This document shows positions 1 to 10,665 of a DNA stretch of 64,000 nucleotides, one piece after another. Below the pieces are notes generated by a model. The model did not search any database, was not told the origin of the DNA, and saw only the letters and a list, made by a program, of their open reading frames with translations. The stretch covers positions 312,557,664 through 312,621,663 of the forward strand of contig NC_081414.1 of NCBI RefSeq assembly GCF_030272615.1, read 5' to 3'. The translations under genes and the position numbers were made by a program. Position 1 is the stretch's first letter, and each line of letters begins with the position of its first letter. The DNA is from Cryptomeria japonica. Taxonomy: Eukaryota > Streptophyta > Pinopsida > Cupressales > Cupressaceae.

Positions 1-539
1 AGATAGTGATGTTTCTGATTCTCCGTTGGCATGGGTGTAGGTGTAAAGCTCTATCAACATCCCCCAGCCTGTGTGAAAATGGGAGCTTTGAAATGGCACG
101 CCGACTATTTGATAGACTGCCTCATAGAAATTGGAAGTTTTTGAACAAGGTATGAACATCTATCATAGGATAAATAATAGAGGAATTTTGTTACTCATCC
201 AAAATAAAGCCATGTTAGAGTTATGATCTTCAATACTTTCTCTTAGACAAGAGATAAAATTAAAAAACCACATGATTACTACAATAAATTTATTTTCTTA
301 TTAAAAATATAAATAATTACATTAGATATATATTCCACGTAAAGAAAAGAAATGATGAAAATCATTTGTGTCTTAAATAATGAGATCAACAACTAAAAAT
401 GGGAAAATAATATCCTAATTACAACTCCCTAATTAGTATAAGATACTATTTCCAATATTATACTAAGGATAAATATTCAAAAAGTATAATAATTACACTA
501 ATACATATATCACTCTCATGCCTTCCTTAATTTGATATA

Positions 540-1345
540 AGGTCCCTCTATCCAAATATGAAGTCTCAAGGGAGTTGTATGTGTCAATTATTCAAGCTTC
601 TTCTAAATCTATTCCAACCTCTTCTTCCAACACATGTCTTGATGATGGTTGAGGATCTTTAAACTTTGAAAATATGAATGAACACACTCCTCTAGATATG
701 ATTTAAATACCACATTTAATTATACACATGGATGCAATGGACATGATTTAGGATGTGTGCAATGAAGTGTGGAGGTTCATGAGAAATATACATTACATTT
801 TTCTAAAGAAGATTTAGGTTTCTATCCTCCTCCTTTGTTGACATCCCCTCCCCCATTGTCTAATATATCTATGAATTTTCCAACAACTTTTAATCACAAC
901 AAGAGATAATTTTGTATGAGTTTCTTAAAGCCAACTTTATTACTCTCCCTTTGAAAAATTGAAGAAAAAACCATAAACAATATTAGGACAATCCTTTTTT
1001 CAAGAATCATCAACTATTCCACTAATGAATGTCATTATTTGGAGATTAAAATTCAACAACTTATTGTATTTCTAGTAACATTTAAATAATAGGTGACAAT
1101 GAGTTATACACTCATCATATCCCTTCTAAATGACATTTATAACCTATTATGTTTTTATCTTGCTATATGACATTGGTAGCTTAATTACCTATTAGGGGCT
1201 CATTGTCATTCATGGGACTACAATTTCATGTGCAATCATACTTGGGAGGCAACATAATAGCCTAGTTCTTCTTGTCTCTACATTGTGGAGCAAGAATAAT
1301 AGTTGTCAATTGTTCCTCTTTTTTAAGGATCCACTTTACCTTTGT
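540..1345 (-). mobile_element. Decayed Ty1/copia-like 3' end (RNase H tail, PPT, LTR start)
   Basis: Read on the minus strand, about 1345-1080 resembles at nucleotide level the end of a Ty1/copia RNase H domain: the Lys-Lys-Gln / 'AEAEY' block followed by the 'SRTKHI..YHFIR' block. Both are full of stops and frameshifts. Next comes a purine run (854-844, GGGGGAGGGGA on the minus strand) immediately followed by TGTCAAC at 843, the expected order polypurine tract then LTR. The sequence to the left would be LTR, but its far end is not identifiable. The coding match was made by eye from remembered family motifs, so the class is tentative. Confidence 0.35.
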
Positions 1346-2868
1346 TGATTTTTATCTTTTATAACTTGATATCCTTTCTTGCATAGAATTGCCCTGAATC
1401 CAAATTCTCTCCTTGCTTGGATGTGTGTGTTCCTTGATTAGGACCTCTTTCATTGTTTTGTAGGCAAATAAATAAATACATCAACCTCTCCTCTCTACTT
1501 ATACACAAAATGGCTAATTGAAACCACTTCATATACACAAAATGTCTCCTTGCACTGATCGAGCCTTAAAAATGTGACACCCTTGTTCAACAAGGGTTGA
1601 TTCTCTACAACATGATGCCTATCATTCATGAGCTCAAGGTGGTTTCTTTCATGCTCAATAAAAATATGATCAAAACTTTTTGTAGTTTCACCACCATCAT
1701 AATATCATTTTGCTATTGTTAACATCATACATATCCTCATGCTACGCTAGCAATTCATCGGGCTCTTCAATTTATTCACTCTTTATATGTTAGTGACTAC
1801 CTTTAACTTATGAACCTTCAAATAAATCATCATAATGACCCCTTAACTATCTTGTGTTGAATTAAAATCCTTCAAATGGACTGCATTGTATAAGAATTTG
1901 GTGTGGATCTTTCATTCTTTCCTTGATTTGCCATTTTTTATTGTTCCACCCTACAATTTTGTATTTGAGGTATGTAAAATAGTTGCTCTATAGAGTTTTT
2001 TTTATCTCTCTACATTCTTTTGGTTGCCTTCATTTAAATTATGTTTTATGTTTCCATAATATCTCTTTTACAACTATCTCTTCCTTTCTTATAGCAATGA
2101 GGCATGTACAAGGATCTTTCTTCCTAGCTTGGAATGCATGTATGCTTATTAAGGGTATCTTCTTGGTGTTGAAGGTGCTTATCCTTGATCGCTATCTTCC
2201 TTAAGATATCAACCTAGAGGTATGTTGACATCTTAAGAGGAGGCATATGAGCTTTCCTTTTTTCTCGTGTTAATTTATTTATGTTATATCCTCAAACTAG
2301 AAGTGTTGTGGTACATAGCGCCCCCTAGGGCATGGTTATTAGTTTTTTGAGATTCATTACTTGGAATAGCATGGATTAATGCTAGTGTGACCATTGTTGT
2401 TGTTTACACCTTTGAAAGTGTTGGTTATTATTGTTGTTTGTGTTTTGTGTCACTACATCAACCATTTTGTAGTAGAGTTTTTGGATTGCCTTGGGAACAA
2501 ATGGTTTTATTTGTTAATCTTCTATATCATGGATCACCTAGCATAACACAACTTGCTAGCCAATGAAATCCATGATGTAACATGAATCACCCAACATTAC
2601 ACAACTTGTTAGCTAGTAGTATTTACGTTTCTTCCTTTTTCTCTTATCATATGACTAATAGTAAGCATCTCCTTAATAGACCTAGAAGTCATATCTCTTA
2701 TCCCATGACAGAGTGTTCAAGTAGAATTGTTGGGACTAGGAGGTGTAGATCAACTAGATCCTCCACCTATTGGATGTAGACAAAATGAATGTTTTTTGGA
2801 TTAGGATGGTACACAGAATCTACTATCAAAAGGTTGTAAAAAATTCTTGGGACTAGGAGGTGTGAAAT
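1346..2868. other. No gene recognised
   Basis: AT-rich sequence with only short open frames (about 60-75 codons) that lack recognisable motifs. The 5' part of the copia-like relic might extend here on the minus strand, but I could not support it. A short phrase, GGGACTAGGAGGTGT, occurs twice (about 2730 and 2853). Confidence 0.4.
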
Positions 2869-3322
2869 GGCCTACTCTTATGCTTTTCATGCCATCAAAA
2901 TTTGAGTTTGATTGTCATCATTTACTTTGCCAAATTATTCACATGTAACTTCTGAATCAATTTCCTACACACAAAATGACGAAAAATAGGTTTGTTGATG
3001 GGGGCTTTCCTAGGTCAAACCTTGGGTTGTGAATTAACCTTGAAGTATAATGTTTTCCTTTTGAGGGAAAGGATAGATCTAATCTAAAAATGCTTAAAAT
3101 TGAACATGATACCTTGATGAATCTTTCTCGAATCCTCACACAAGGTTTTAGGATGTCATGCAGAATGTTGTGCTTTAACTTGAATTCTCCTTCAATGCTT
3201 GATGAATGCTTGATTGCTTGTTCACTTGGAATTGAATTGATTTTATAATTAAGAGATCACTTGAATTGTAGGTAGACCCCTTCAAATGACAGGGTAGGCT
3301 TCCTTTTATACCTAATATATGT
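2869..3322 (-). repeat. LTR-like direct repeat, copy a
   Basis: This segment recurs at 3741-4317 with high similarity (shared phrases GCCATCAAAATTTGAG and AATGCTTGATGAATGCTTG). Its minus strand has a TATA-like site (GTATAAAAGGAAG, about 3307-3319). The layout resembles the LTR of element 2 further right (a 'TTTCCTAGGTCAAACC' stretch, then AATGCTTG repeats, then a TATA site). I infer relic LTR sequence. No internal coding region is left between the copies. Confidence 0.5.
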
Positions 3323-3324
3323 CT

Positions 3325-3553
3325 TGAAAGTATTTTATCCTTATGACATTAAATTAAAGTACTTTCTCTTCTATCTGGTATTGGTGGAGCAGAGGTTGCA
3401 TTGCATTGACCTAGGATACATATTTCCACAGATACAACACAAGTTAAATGTATCTTAGGTCAATGCAAAGCAACCTCTTCTCCAGAGATCACCAAAAAAT
3501 AGAGAAAGAACTTTAATTTAATGCCATCAGGATAAAAGGCTTTCAAGACAGAT
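3325..3553. repeat. Foldback / MITE-like hairpin
   Basis: Imperfect inverted repeat with arms of about 100 bp (3325-3421 and 3450-3553) and a loop of about 28 bp. The arms match almost throughout, for example GCATTGACCTAGGATACAT on the left against the reverse complement of ATGTATCTTAGGTCAATGC on the right. It has no coding capacity. It lies at the edge of the direct repeat, which diverges from its second copy exactly here, so it may be an insertion. A miniature transposable element or a small-RNA hairpin locus are the main readings. Confidence 0.75.
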
Positions 3554-3740
3554 AAATGGTATGCAAGAGTATCTATTTGGAATGCATTACCCAAACAACA
3601 CAATCAATCAGTCGCCTTTGAAAAGAAAATGGTATGGTAAAATCTTTGGGCATAAAATAGATGAAATGCACTCCATACTACTACTGCACAATATTTTGGT
3701 CGATGATATTTTAAAATAGTAAAGGAAGGTGTACGGAACT

Positions 3741-4317
3741 GGCCTACTCTTCTGCTTTTCATGCCATCAAAATTTGAGTTTGATTGTCATTATTTACTTT
3801 GCCAAATTCTTCACATGTAACTCCTAAATCAATTTCCTACACACAAAATGACGAAAATAGGTTTGTTGATGGGGGATTTCCTAGGTCAAATGGGTTTGAA
3901 TATACCTTGAAGTGTGCAATATGGAAGGTTTGTATTCTTAATCTCCTGCCCATTTCTTAATTTAAAAGATGATATCTTTATTAAATATCTCCTCTATTTT
4001 TGGAGGTAGACATATTTAGGAAAAGATCTCTTCCTCCCTCTTTAAAATGATCCCTTTAGATCTAATCTAAAAATGCTTAAAATTGAACATGATACCTTGA
4101 TGAATCTTTCTTGAATCCTCACACAAGGTTTTAGGATGTCATGCAGACTGTTGATCATGAATGTTGTGCTTTAACTTGAATTCTCCTTCAATGCTTGATG
4201 AATGCTTGATTGCTTGTTCACTTGGAATTGAATTGATTTTATAATTAAGAGATCACTTGAATTGTAGGTAGACCCCTTCAAATGATAGGGTAGGCTTCCT
4301 TTTATACCTAATCATAC
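3741..4317 (-). repeat. LTR-like direct repeat, copy b
   Basis: Second copy of the 2869-3322 segment, with about 150 bp of extra sequence near 3892-4045. The shared part ends in the same TATA-like stretch, read on the minus strand. The two copies lie in the same orientation about 420 bp apart, as expected for an internally deleted LTR element or a local duplication. Confidence 0.5.
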
Positions 4318-5180
4318 ATAAAGTGTTTGAATTTTTTCTCACACATGAGGCAAGAAATGAGGGGTCATATTTTGGGTCCCAATCACGAGTACCAGGGTAC
4401 CTAAGGCATCCCAGTCTTGTCAATTTAGGATGTGACATGCTAAAGTGGGCATCAATGTCTCAAGATCGAATGGACCTTAAGTGACTGTCTCCCTTGCTTA
4501 TGAAGGACTTCTAGACGTATTTTGGATGAGTCTTTGTCAAGTGCAGAGAAAAAACAATTGATTCTTAATGGATTTAAGGAACATTCTTTTGAATTGGAAG
4601 TTAAAGTTTTGAAGGATGTAGAGAAGAAGGTGGAAGAGAAAAGACTAGAAGTTTTGGTGATTAGATGTGCAACAAAACATATCCAGCTACAAGAAAGCAT
4701 AATTTTTTTTTTTTTAAAAGTGTGAAGGATGTAGTGGCGGCATACATGTTTTAAAGGCAATGGCCTAAATATACTAAGGATATTAAGGGTCACATAGATA
4801 TTATGGCATCACAAATTGTACAACTATCCAATACTATAGACATGAAGAATGATGCAGAAGGAAATGAAAGGCTTCAAATAGAAAACTTGTACATGAAACT
4901 AAATCCATTGACTAATCAAAAGAACAAAATTAAGAAATGGTTAAATCATTTGAGAGATGTTGTAGACTTGCAACTCACTAGCTACTTAGTTTTTGCGGGT
5001 AAGAATTTTTTTTGTTTTGGTTATGGTTGTGGTGTTTGTAGGAAGACATTTACAAATTTATATCTATTTTCACTATTTAATGGTCTATGGGTTTGTAGTG
5101 GTAATTTAATGTTCTTTCATATTTTTATATAGTTTCTTTATAATAGCTTATTATAGTGATTTGTTCTATTATGGATAATG
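4318..5180 (+). other. Uncharacterised stretch with charged coding-like fragments
   Basis: Two short plus-strand frames (about 4522-4725 and 4803-5010) are rich in Lys and Glu and look like coiled-coil remnants. No motif identifies them. A poly-T run (about 4703-4714) interrupts the first. They resemble in composition the Lys/Glu-rich ends of the unknown pseudogenes at 24-27 kb and 60-61 kb. I do not assign a function or claim they are expressed. Confidence 0.25.
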
Positions 5181-5449
5181 ATGTGGGTCAGATGGCTTTG
5201 CCGTCGGTGCATGAAAGCATTGCATGAGTTCTACTTTTAAAAATTACATGAAACATTTTTAATTTATTTGATTCAGTGTTATTTGAATTTTTTTTTATCA
5301 ATGATGTTTCATTTCTCCAAGAATTGAATCTAGGATCTTTCTGTCAGATAATATGTAACATCCAATGACTAAATATTTTCTTTACAAATTCTTATTTTAT
5401 TTAATTATCATCTAAGCATGAATTAAAATTTATATCTGTGCGGAAGCAG

Positions 5450-6060
5450 AAGATACAAGTTGAAGACTCATGTGCAAGTAAATTTCGTAAAAGAAAGCAA
5501 GCAGACATTATCTTGAATGACATGGAAACAAGCTCATCAGCTACCTAGAAGAGAGCAATTGGAGAAAAGAAGAGGAAAGTGTTAAAGGGTGATAAATACA
5601 TAGAGGGTATGCAATAAAAACAAACAATGTCTGGAGTGTGTGATGTGACGTCTCTAATTTATGTCCAGAGGGACTAACTGGTTTTGGAATTCCCAAGAAA
5701 CCTATTGGGCCACGCTTGGAGGAAATCAATGTGTTCATGCAAGAGCCACCTTTTTTCTATTAGGAGAATGATGCTTTTGCATCAAAGGATATTTGGAAGG
5801 CAATATCCAAAAATTTCTATAGTGTGGAACAAGAGTTGGCGGACTCGAAGTACTTTTCGGCTTCCAGAAGACCAAGAGGTTATGTACACAATCTCGCAAT
5901 AGAATGATGATTCCAAGCATTACCTCTTCCCCCCATGACTATTCAGGAAGCACTTTCTCAGACAAAGGACTATTGGCCTCCATGGGATCAAAGAAAAAAA
6001 TTGAATTGCTAGACTGTAGATGATGTGGTGGTGTCCTTCGTGAAGAACTCTGCACTATAG
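5450..6060 (+). pseudogene. DRM-type (cytosine-5) DNA methyltransferase fragment
   Basis: The frame from 5677 reads through residues typical of plant DOMAINS REARRANGED METHYLTRANSFERASE proteins at the start of the catalytic half: 'TGFGIP', 'PPFFY.EN', 'ADSKYF', 'RPRGYVHNL', 'LPLPPMTIQEAL' and 'KLNC', in family order, broken only by in-frame stops. The preceding 5450-5640 stretch, in another frame, is Lys/Arg-rich and resembles the linker after the UBA domains. It begins right after an acceptor-like ...GCAG. The catalytic motifs further on are absent, so no active enzyme can be made. In plants DRM enzymes carry out RNA-directed DNA methylation. The partial inverted copy lies at 6277-6640. 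Recognition is by family motifs from memory; I am fairly sure of the family, not of the exact paralogue. Confidence 0.75.
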
Positions 6061-6276
6061 TTGAAAATTCATGAGGGAAACTGCAAGATAGTGAATAGAA
6101 ATACATTCTTGAAAAGTGGGAAGAATGGATCTTGTTTGGGTGGGGCCAGGTCAGGTGGATCCTCTAGAGGTTGACTAGATAGAAATAATATTAGGTTTTG
6201 AAAAAGATCACACTCATGGAACTTCGTGTGCGACTGATCGATTGCGCTGTTTGGGTAATGCATTCCAAATAGATAC

Positions 6277-6640
6277 AGTTGCATCATTCTCATAATAGAA
6301 AAAAGGTGGTCCTTACATGAACACATTGATTTCCTCAAGCGTAGCCCAATAGGTTTCCCAAGAACTCCAAAACTAGTTAGTCCCTCCGGACATAAATTAG
6401 AGATGTCACATCACACACTCCAGACATTGTTTGTTTGTATTGCATACTCTCTATGTATTTATCACCCTTTAACACTTTCCTCAGCTTTTCTCCAATTGCT
6501 CTCTTCTAGGCAGCTAATGAGCTTGTTTCCATGTCATTCAAGATAATGCTTGCTTGCTTTCTTTTACAAAATTTACTTGCGCACGAGTCTTCAGCTTGTA
6601 TCTTCTGCTTCCACATAGATATAAATTATAAAGAAACACT
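6277..6640 (-). pseudogene. Inverted partial copy of the DRM fragment
   Basis: Reverse-complement counterpart of 5430-5777. On the minus strand it reads the same Lys/Arg-rich linker and then the 'FG..GKPIG', 'PPFFYYEN' region. Here the Tyr-Tyr-Glu-Asn block is free of the stop found in the plus-strand copy. The continuing sequence inside the arm (about 6230-6276 on the minus strand) is a variant also found once at 3569-3615, so relatives of this repeat occur nearby. Frameshifts and stops prevent any protein. Confidence 0.65.
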
Positions 6641-6874
6641 CAGATGATAATTAAATAAAATAAGCATTTGTAAAGAAAAGATTTAGTCATTGGATGTTAC
6701 ATATAATCGAACATAAAGATCCTAGACAATTATTGGAGAATGGAAACATCATTGATAATCTTTTTTTTGCAAATAACACTGAATCAAATAAATAAAAAAT
6801 GTTTTATACAATTTTTAAAAGTAGAACTCGTTCAATGCTTTCATGCACCGACCACAAAGCCGTCTGACCCACAA

Positions 6875-7186
6875 CATTTGGTACCGTCAGAATTCCAACG
6901 ACAACTAAAGAAACATCCGACAAGGATGTTGTATATCTGACGTCACTTCCTTGTTAGATATTCATTCAGGAGAAAACATAGCATCCATCGGAATTCCGAC
7001 TGTAATCCATCAAAATTTTTGGCCGGGGGAGCAAATATAGCCACTATCAGAAGAGTTCATAACATTATCAGAATTTTGACACAGATGGCATTGTCGGGAA
7101 GACCAACGATGAGTTTTTGACGACACAAAATTGGTCGGAAGTCCGACGTTGTGTCGTCGAACTATTGACAATTGTCCGTCAGAAAT
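6875..7186. repeat. Subterminal-repeat-like region (GTCGGAA/TTCCGAC palindromes)
   Basis: Contains repeated, partly palindromic GTCGGAATTCCGAC-like words: CGTCAGAATTCCAACGAC (about 6886), ATCGGAATTCCGACTG (about 6989), GGTCGGAAGTCCGACG (about 7132) and CCGTCAGAAATT (about 7176). Such words are typical of subterminal repeats of plant CACTA (En/Spm) DNA transposons. It lies between the long inverted repeat and the point where gypsy protease sequence resumes (about 7187). I infer that it is the end of the DNA element that truncated element A. No clear CACTA terminus was found. Confidence 0.4.
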
Positions 7187-8650
7187 TAGGCCCAAATGTA
7201 CTAGTGCCTCTCAGAGTAGGGCCATTTACAAAAGATGTGGTTTGTGAAGTCCTAGACCTAGATCTCACATACAACATATTTCTAGGATGTTCATGGATTC
7301 ATGAGATGAGAGTAGTCCCATCTACATACCATAAATGCATTAAGTTTCCTCATAATGGAGTCAAAGTAACAGTTAATGGTGATCCTAATCCATTTATATA
7401 CTGCAATAATTTGAGGTCAAAAGATGAGACAATAATTCCAATTAATAGAGAGGCAATCCCATCATCTGTATATATTGATCCCGAGTCACTAAAACCTTCA
7501 ATATCAAAGCAAGGTGAGCTTAAAGGGAAATATTAGGATAAAGGCATGAGTGAATACACTATAAATCAAACCATGTGCTTGAGAAATCATGAATTCACCA
7601 AAAGAATATGGACGACCACATCCTTCTAAATGGGTATCTATCATTACACTAAAATGGGATCCTACTATATTCCAAAAGTGGGGTGAGATGGAAGAAGAAG
7701 ACTTATACAAAATTCTTTATAGAGACCCTGAAGATGATACACAAGATCACATCAAGATACCATGCGAAAAATATAACAAAGGATTCAAAATCCTACAAAA
7801 GTTTGGGTACGATGGTAAAAGTCCTCTTGTCTTAAGAAAATAAGGTATCACTCAACCTTTTCAATCAAAATTAAATTTTAAAAATCAGCACTCAAAAGGG
7901 CTTGGTTTCATACCTTTCAAGGTAAACACTCAAAAATCAGAGGAAGCATTGCAAATTAGAAATTCCAAGGATCAACAAGAAAGACGCTATTCCACCAACT
8001 CCAATAAATGGGAATGGGGTTCAAAAACATCATCTAGTGATTATGAGCTCACCGAAATATTCAGAGAACCAGGTGAACCCATAGAAGAAGAGGAATATTA
8101 TAGAAAATTCAGAGTTGGTCAAGAAACAACCCCTAAGGATCCCACACAGTCTTTGTTTTTAGGTTCTAGGTCGAAATCACGAAGAGTGAGGACGCCCATT
8201 GCTGAATGTGTTTTTAGTGATGACAATTTGGACTCGTTCACAATCGAGACAAATGAGGAGAGTGCTATCGATGAACTCGACAATTACCTTGATATACCTG
8301 AATATAACTGTATCTTCACCCTTACTCCCGCTGACTTTGAAAGCATTGATGGCCTTTCCCTCATTCACCAACAACTTATTGATTGGGACCATGAAGGACC
8401 TTTACAACTTGACATATTCCAAAATGATGAGGCCTTCATTGACTATTTGGGCATACAAGGTGATCTTCCACTTGGGGACCATAAGATGAGATACACTATA
8501 GAACTCAACAACGTGGCATATTTCAGTGAGGGTGTTGGGCCTTCTAGTCGCAAAAATGTAAAAATAAAAACAAATCATGGGTTTTACAATGAAAACCACA
8601 TTGTGGCACTACCTGACTCTAAAAAAGTAAAAAAGAAAGGACGTATCTGA
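7187..8650 (+). pseudogene. Element A protease end and gag-pro C-terminal region
   Basis: 7187-7536 matches the C-terminal half of the aspartic protease of element 1 ('WIHEM', 'VVPSTYH.CIKFPHNGV'). The catalytic Asp region is lost upstream. 7589-7843 contains a G-patch-like stretch ('GFKILQKFGYDGKSPL'), and 7949-8650 is the acidic spacer before RT, including 'NDEAFIDYLG' and 'ELNNVAYF', also found in element 1. The three pieces are in different frames, so at least two frameshifts separate them. The polyprotein would have been cut by the protease in virus-like particles; none can form from this copy. Confidence 0.8.
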
Positions 8651-9740
8651 GGGTGAAAACCTCTTTGAGGCACCCAAAGATGGAAGGCTCGACATTCTCC
8701 CGAAATCATATGAAGAAAAATCATCCATGTTGGTAGAGGAGACTATCAAAATGAACATTGGTACAAAAGAGATTCCACATAACATATTCTTGGCACAATC
8801 TCCGACAGAAGGAGAAAGACTGAAGTTCATAAGTTTCTTCACAGAGTGACAAATCAATTTTGCATGGTCATATGTCGATATGTCTAGACTGGATCCTGAT
8901 CTAGTAATGCATCATTTGACCGTTAAACCAGGAGCAAAGCCAATGAAACAAAAATTAAGAAAAATGCATCCATAAGTGGCATTATTAGTAAAGGTGGAAC
9001 TTGAAAAATTGTTAGATGTCGGATTCATAAGACCAATTGACTATCCTGAATGGATCTCCAATTTAGTACCAGTCAGTAAGCCAGATCACAACATTGAAAT
9101 ATGTACAGATTTCAAAGACATCAACAAAGCTTGTCCTAAAGATGAATTTTCATTACCAAACATAGAACTGATAGTGGATCTCACAGCGGGTCATGAGATG
9201 TTATCTTTGATGGACAGATTTTCTGGCTATAACCAAATAAAATTTCACTTGAGGACCAGCACAAAATAGCATTTTCTTGTCCCCAGGGAACTTTTTGTTG
9301 GAATGTCATGCCCTTCGGACTAAAGAATGCATGTGCTACATACCAAAGAGCTATGACTACTATTTTTCATGATCTTATGCATGTAACTGTAGAAGATTAT
9401 GTTGATGACCTCTTGGGAAAATCATTAGACAAAGACACACATTTGGACTTCCTTTCAGTAGTTTTTGATCGGTTAGAAAAATACAAAGTAAGACTAAATC
9501 CCAAGAAGTATGTCTTTGGAGTAACCTCTGGGAATCTCCTTGGGTACATTGTTTCAAAAAGAGGAATTGAAGTCGATCCATCAAAAGTTGGAGCTATATT
9601 AGAAATGCCACCGCCAAGGAATATCAATCATTTTTTATCTTTACAAGGAAGATTCCAGTCCATATGAAGATTCATTGTACAACTTGCGGATAAATATCAT
9701 CCTTTTCAACACTTGCTACACAAAAACATCAAATTCAAAT
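8650..9740 (+). pseudogene. Element A reverse transcriptase remnant
   Basis: Ty3/gypsy RT motifs are readable in two main pieces (8976-9269 and 9308-9667): 'CTDFKDINKACPKD', 'SLMDRFSGYNQIKF', 'MPFGLKNA.ATYQRAM', and the catalytic box Tyr-Val-Asp-Asp (9398-9409) followed by the 'NPKK..FGVTSG..LGY' thumb region. A frameshift near 9270 and an in-frame stop near 8970 separate the pieces. The catalytic residues survive, but the reading frame does not. Confidence 0.9.
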
Positions 9741-10665
9741 GGGATGATAATTGTCAATAGGATTTTTAGATACTCAAAGATTATCTTCTGGATCCACCAG
9801 TCTTGATGACACCAGTTCCAGAACAACCCCTATTACTCTACATATCAGCTACACAAACAACACTGGGGGAACTCTTGGCGCAACAAGATAGTGAAGGCAA
9901 AGAAAACGTAGTCTATTACATCAGTCGTACTTTGGTTGGTTATGAGCTTAACTACACACCAATTGAGCATGCATGTCTTGTTGTGGTTTTTTCCTCGCAA
10001 AAATTATGACATTACATGCTAACTCATAAAACTCAGCTGGTTGCAAGGATAGATCCATTGAAATATCTTCTCAATAAGACAATGCTCACTGGTAGACTAG
10101 CAAAATGGGTTATGATCTTGAGTGAATTCGACATTGAATATGTTGACAGAAAAGCAATAAAGGACAAGATATTGTAGATTAGTTGGTAGATGCACCCATG
10201 ATTGATGATGGTACTCTAACTTCAGAGTTTTCAGATGAATCAATTCTGATGGTATCACACACGAAGTCTTGGCAACTATACTTTGACAACTCATACATGC
10301 AACATGGTGCAAAAGATGGCATCCTCTTTATCATACCTCAAGGGGATTCCATCCCTAAATCATATCGATTGTCATTTCCTTGCACTAATAGTATAGTAGA
10401 ATATGAGGCATTAACAACTGGATTACAAATTGTAGTTCAGTGGAAGATCCAAGAACTTCATGTTTTTGGGGACTCTCAACTTGTAATTTGTCAAGCAACC
10501 GATGACTACCAAAAAAAAGATGAAAAATTAATGCCCTACAAGAAAATGGTAGTTAACTTCAAGCAATATTTCATAAAGATAACCTTTGAGAAGATACCAA
10601 GAGAACACAATATAGCTGTAGATGCCATGACTACTATTGCCTCGCTGATTGATCTACTGTAGAAT
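9740..10665 (+). pseudogene. Element A RNase H plus archaeal-type RNase H remnants
   Basis: 9803-10190 matches the normal gypsy RNase H ('LLLYISAT..TLGELLAQ', 'VVYYISRTLVGYELNY', 'EFDIEYVDRKAIK'). 10255-10660 matches the extra archaeal-type RNase H ('LYFDNSYMQHGAKDGILF', 'YRLSFPCTNSIVEYEAL', 'VFGDSQLV'). The first Asp, the Glu of 'VEYEAL' and the Asp of 'GDSQLV' are all visible. Duplicate RNase H domains in this order diagnose the Tat lineage. Stops and a frame change between the two domains make it nonfunctional. Confidence 0.85.

Larger units (their letters stand above)
5181..6874. repeat. Long inverted repeat carrying captured DRM methyltransferase fragment
   Basis: Two arms of about 600 bp (5181-5777 and 6277-6874) are reverse complements at roughly 85% identity by eye, separated by about 500 bp. 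The outer ends share GTGGGTCAGANGGCTTTG. Both arms carry the same DRM-like coding segment and the same AT-rich sequence outside it. That sequence ends in a splice-acceptor-like tract just before the coding part, so an intron was copied too and capture was at DNA level. Transcription through both arms would give a long hairpin RNA. A Pack-type DNA transposon or an inverted duplication could both produce this. Confidence 0.8.

Noticed and set aside
1983-2204. 73-codon plus-strand frame
   Set aside because: Hydrophobic, no motif, no start context or repeat support; likely chance.
7198-7206. TAGTG as the right end of a CACTA transposon
   Set aside because: These bases fall within sequence homologous to the gypsy protease, where GTAGTG is coding in element 1, so the match is coincidental.
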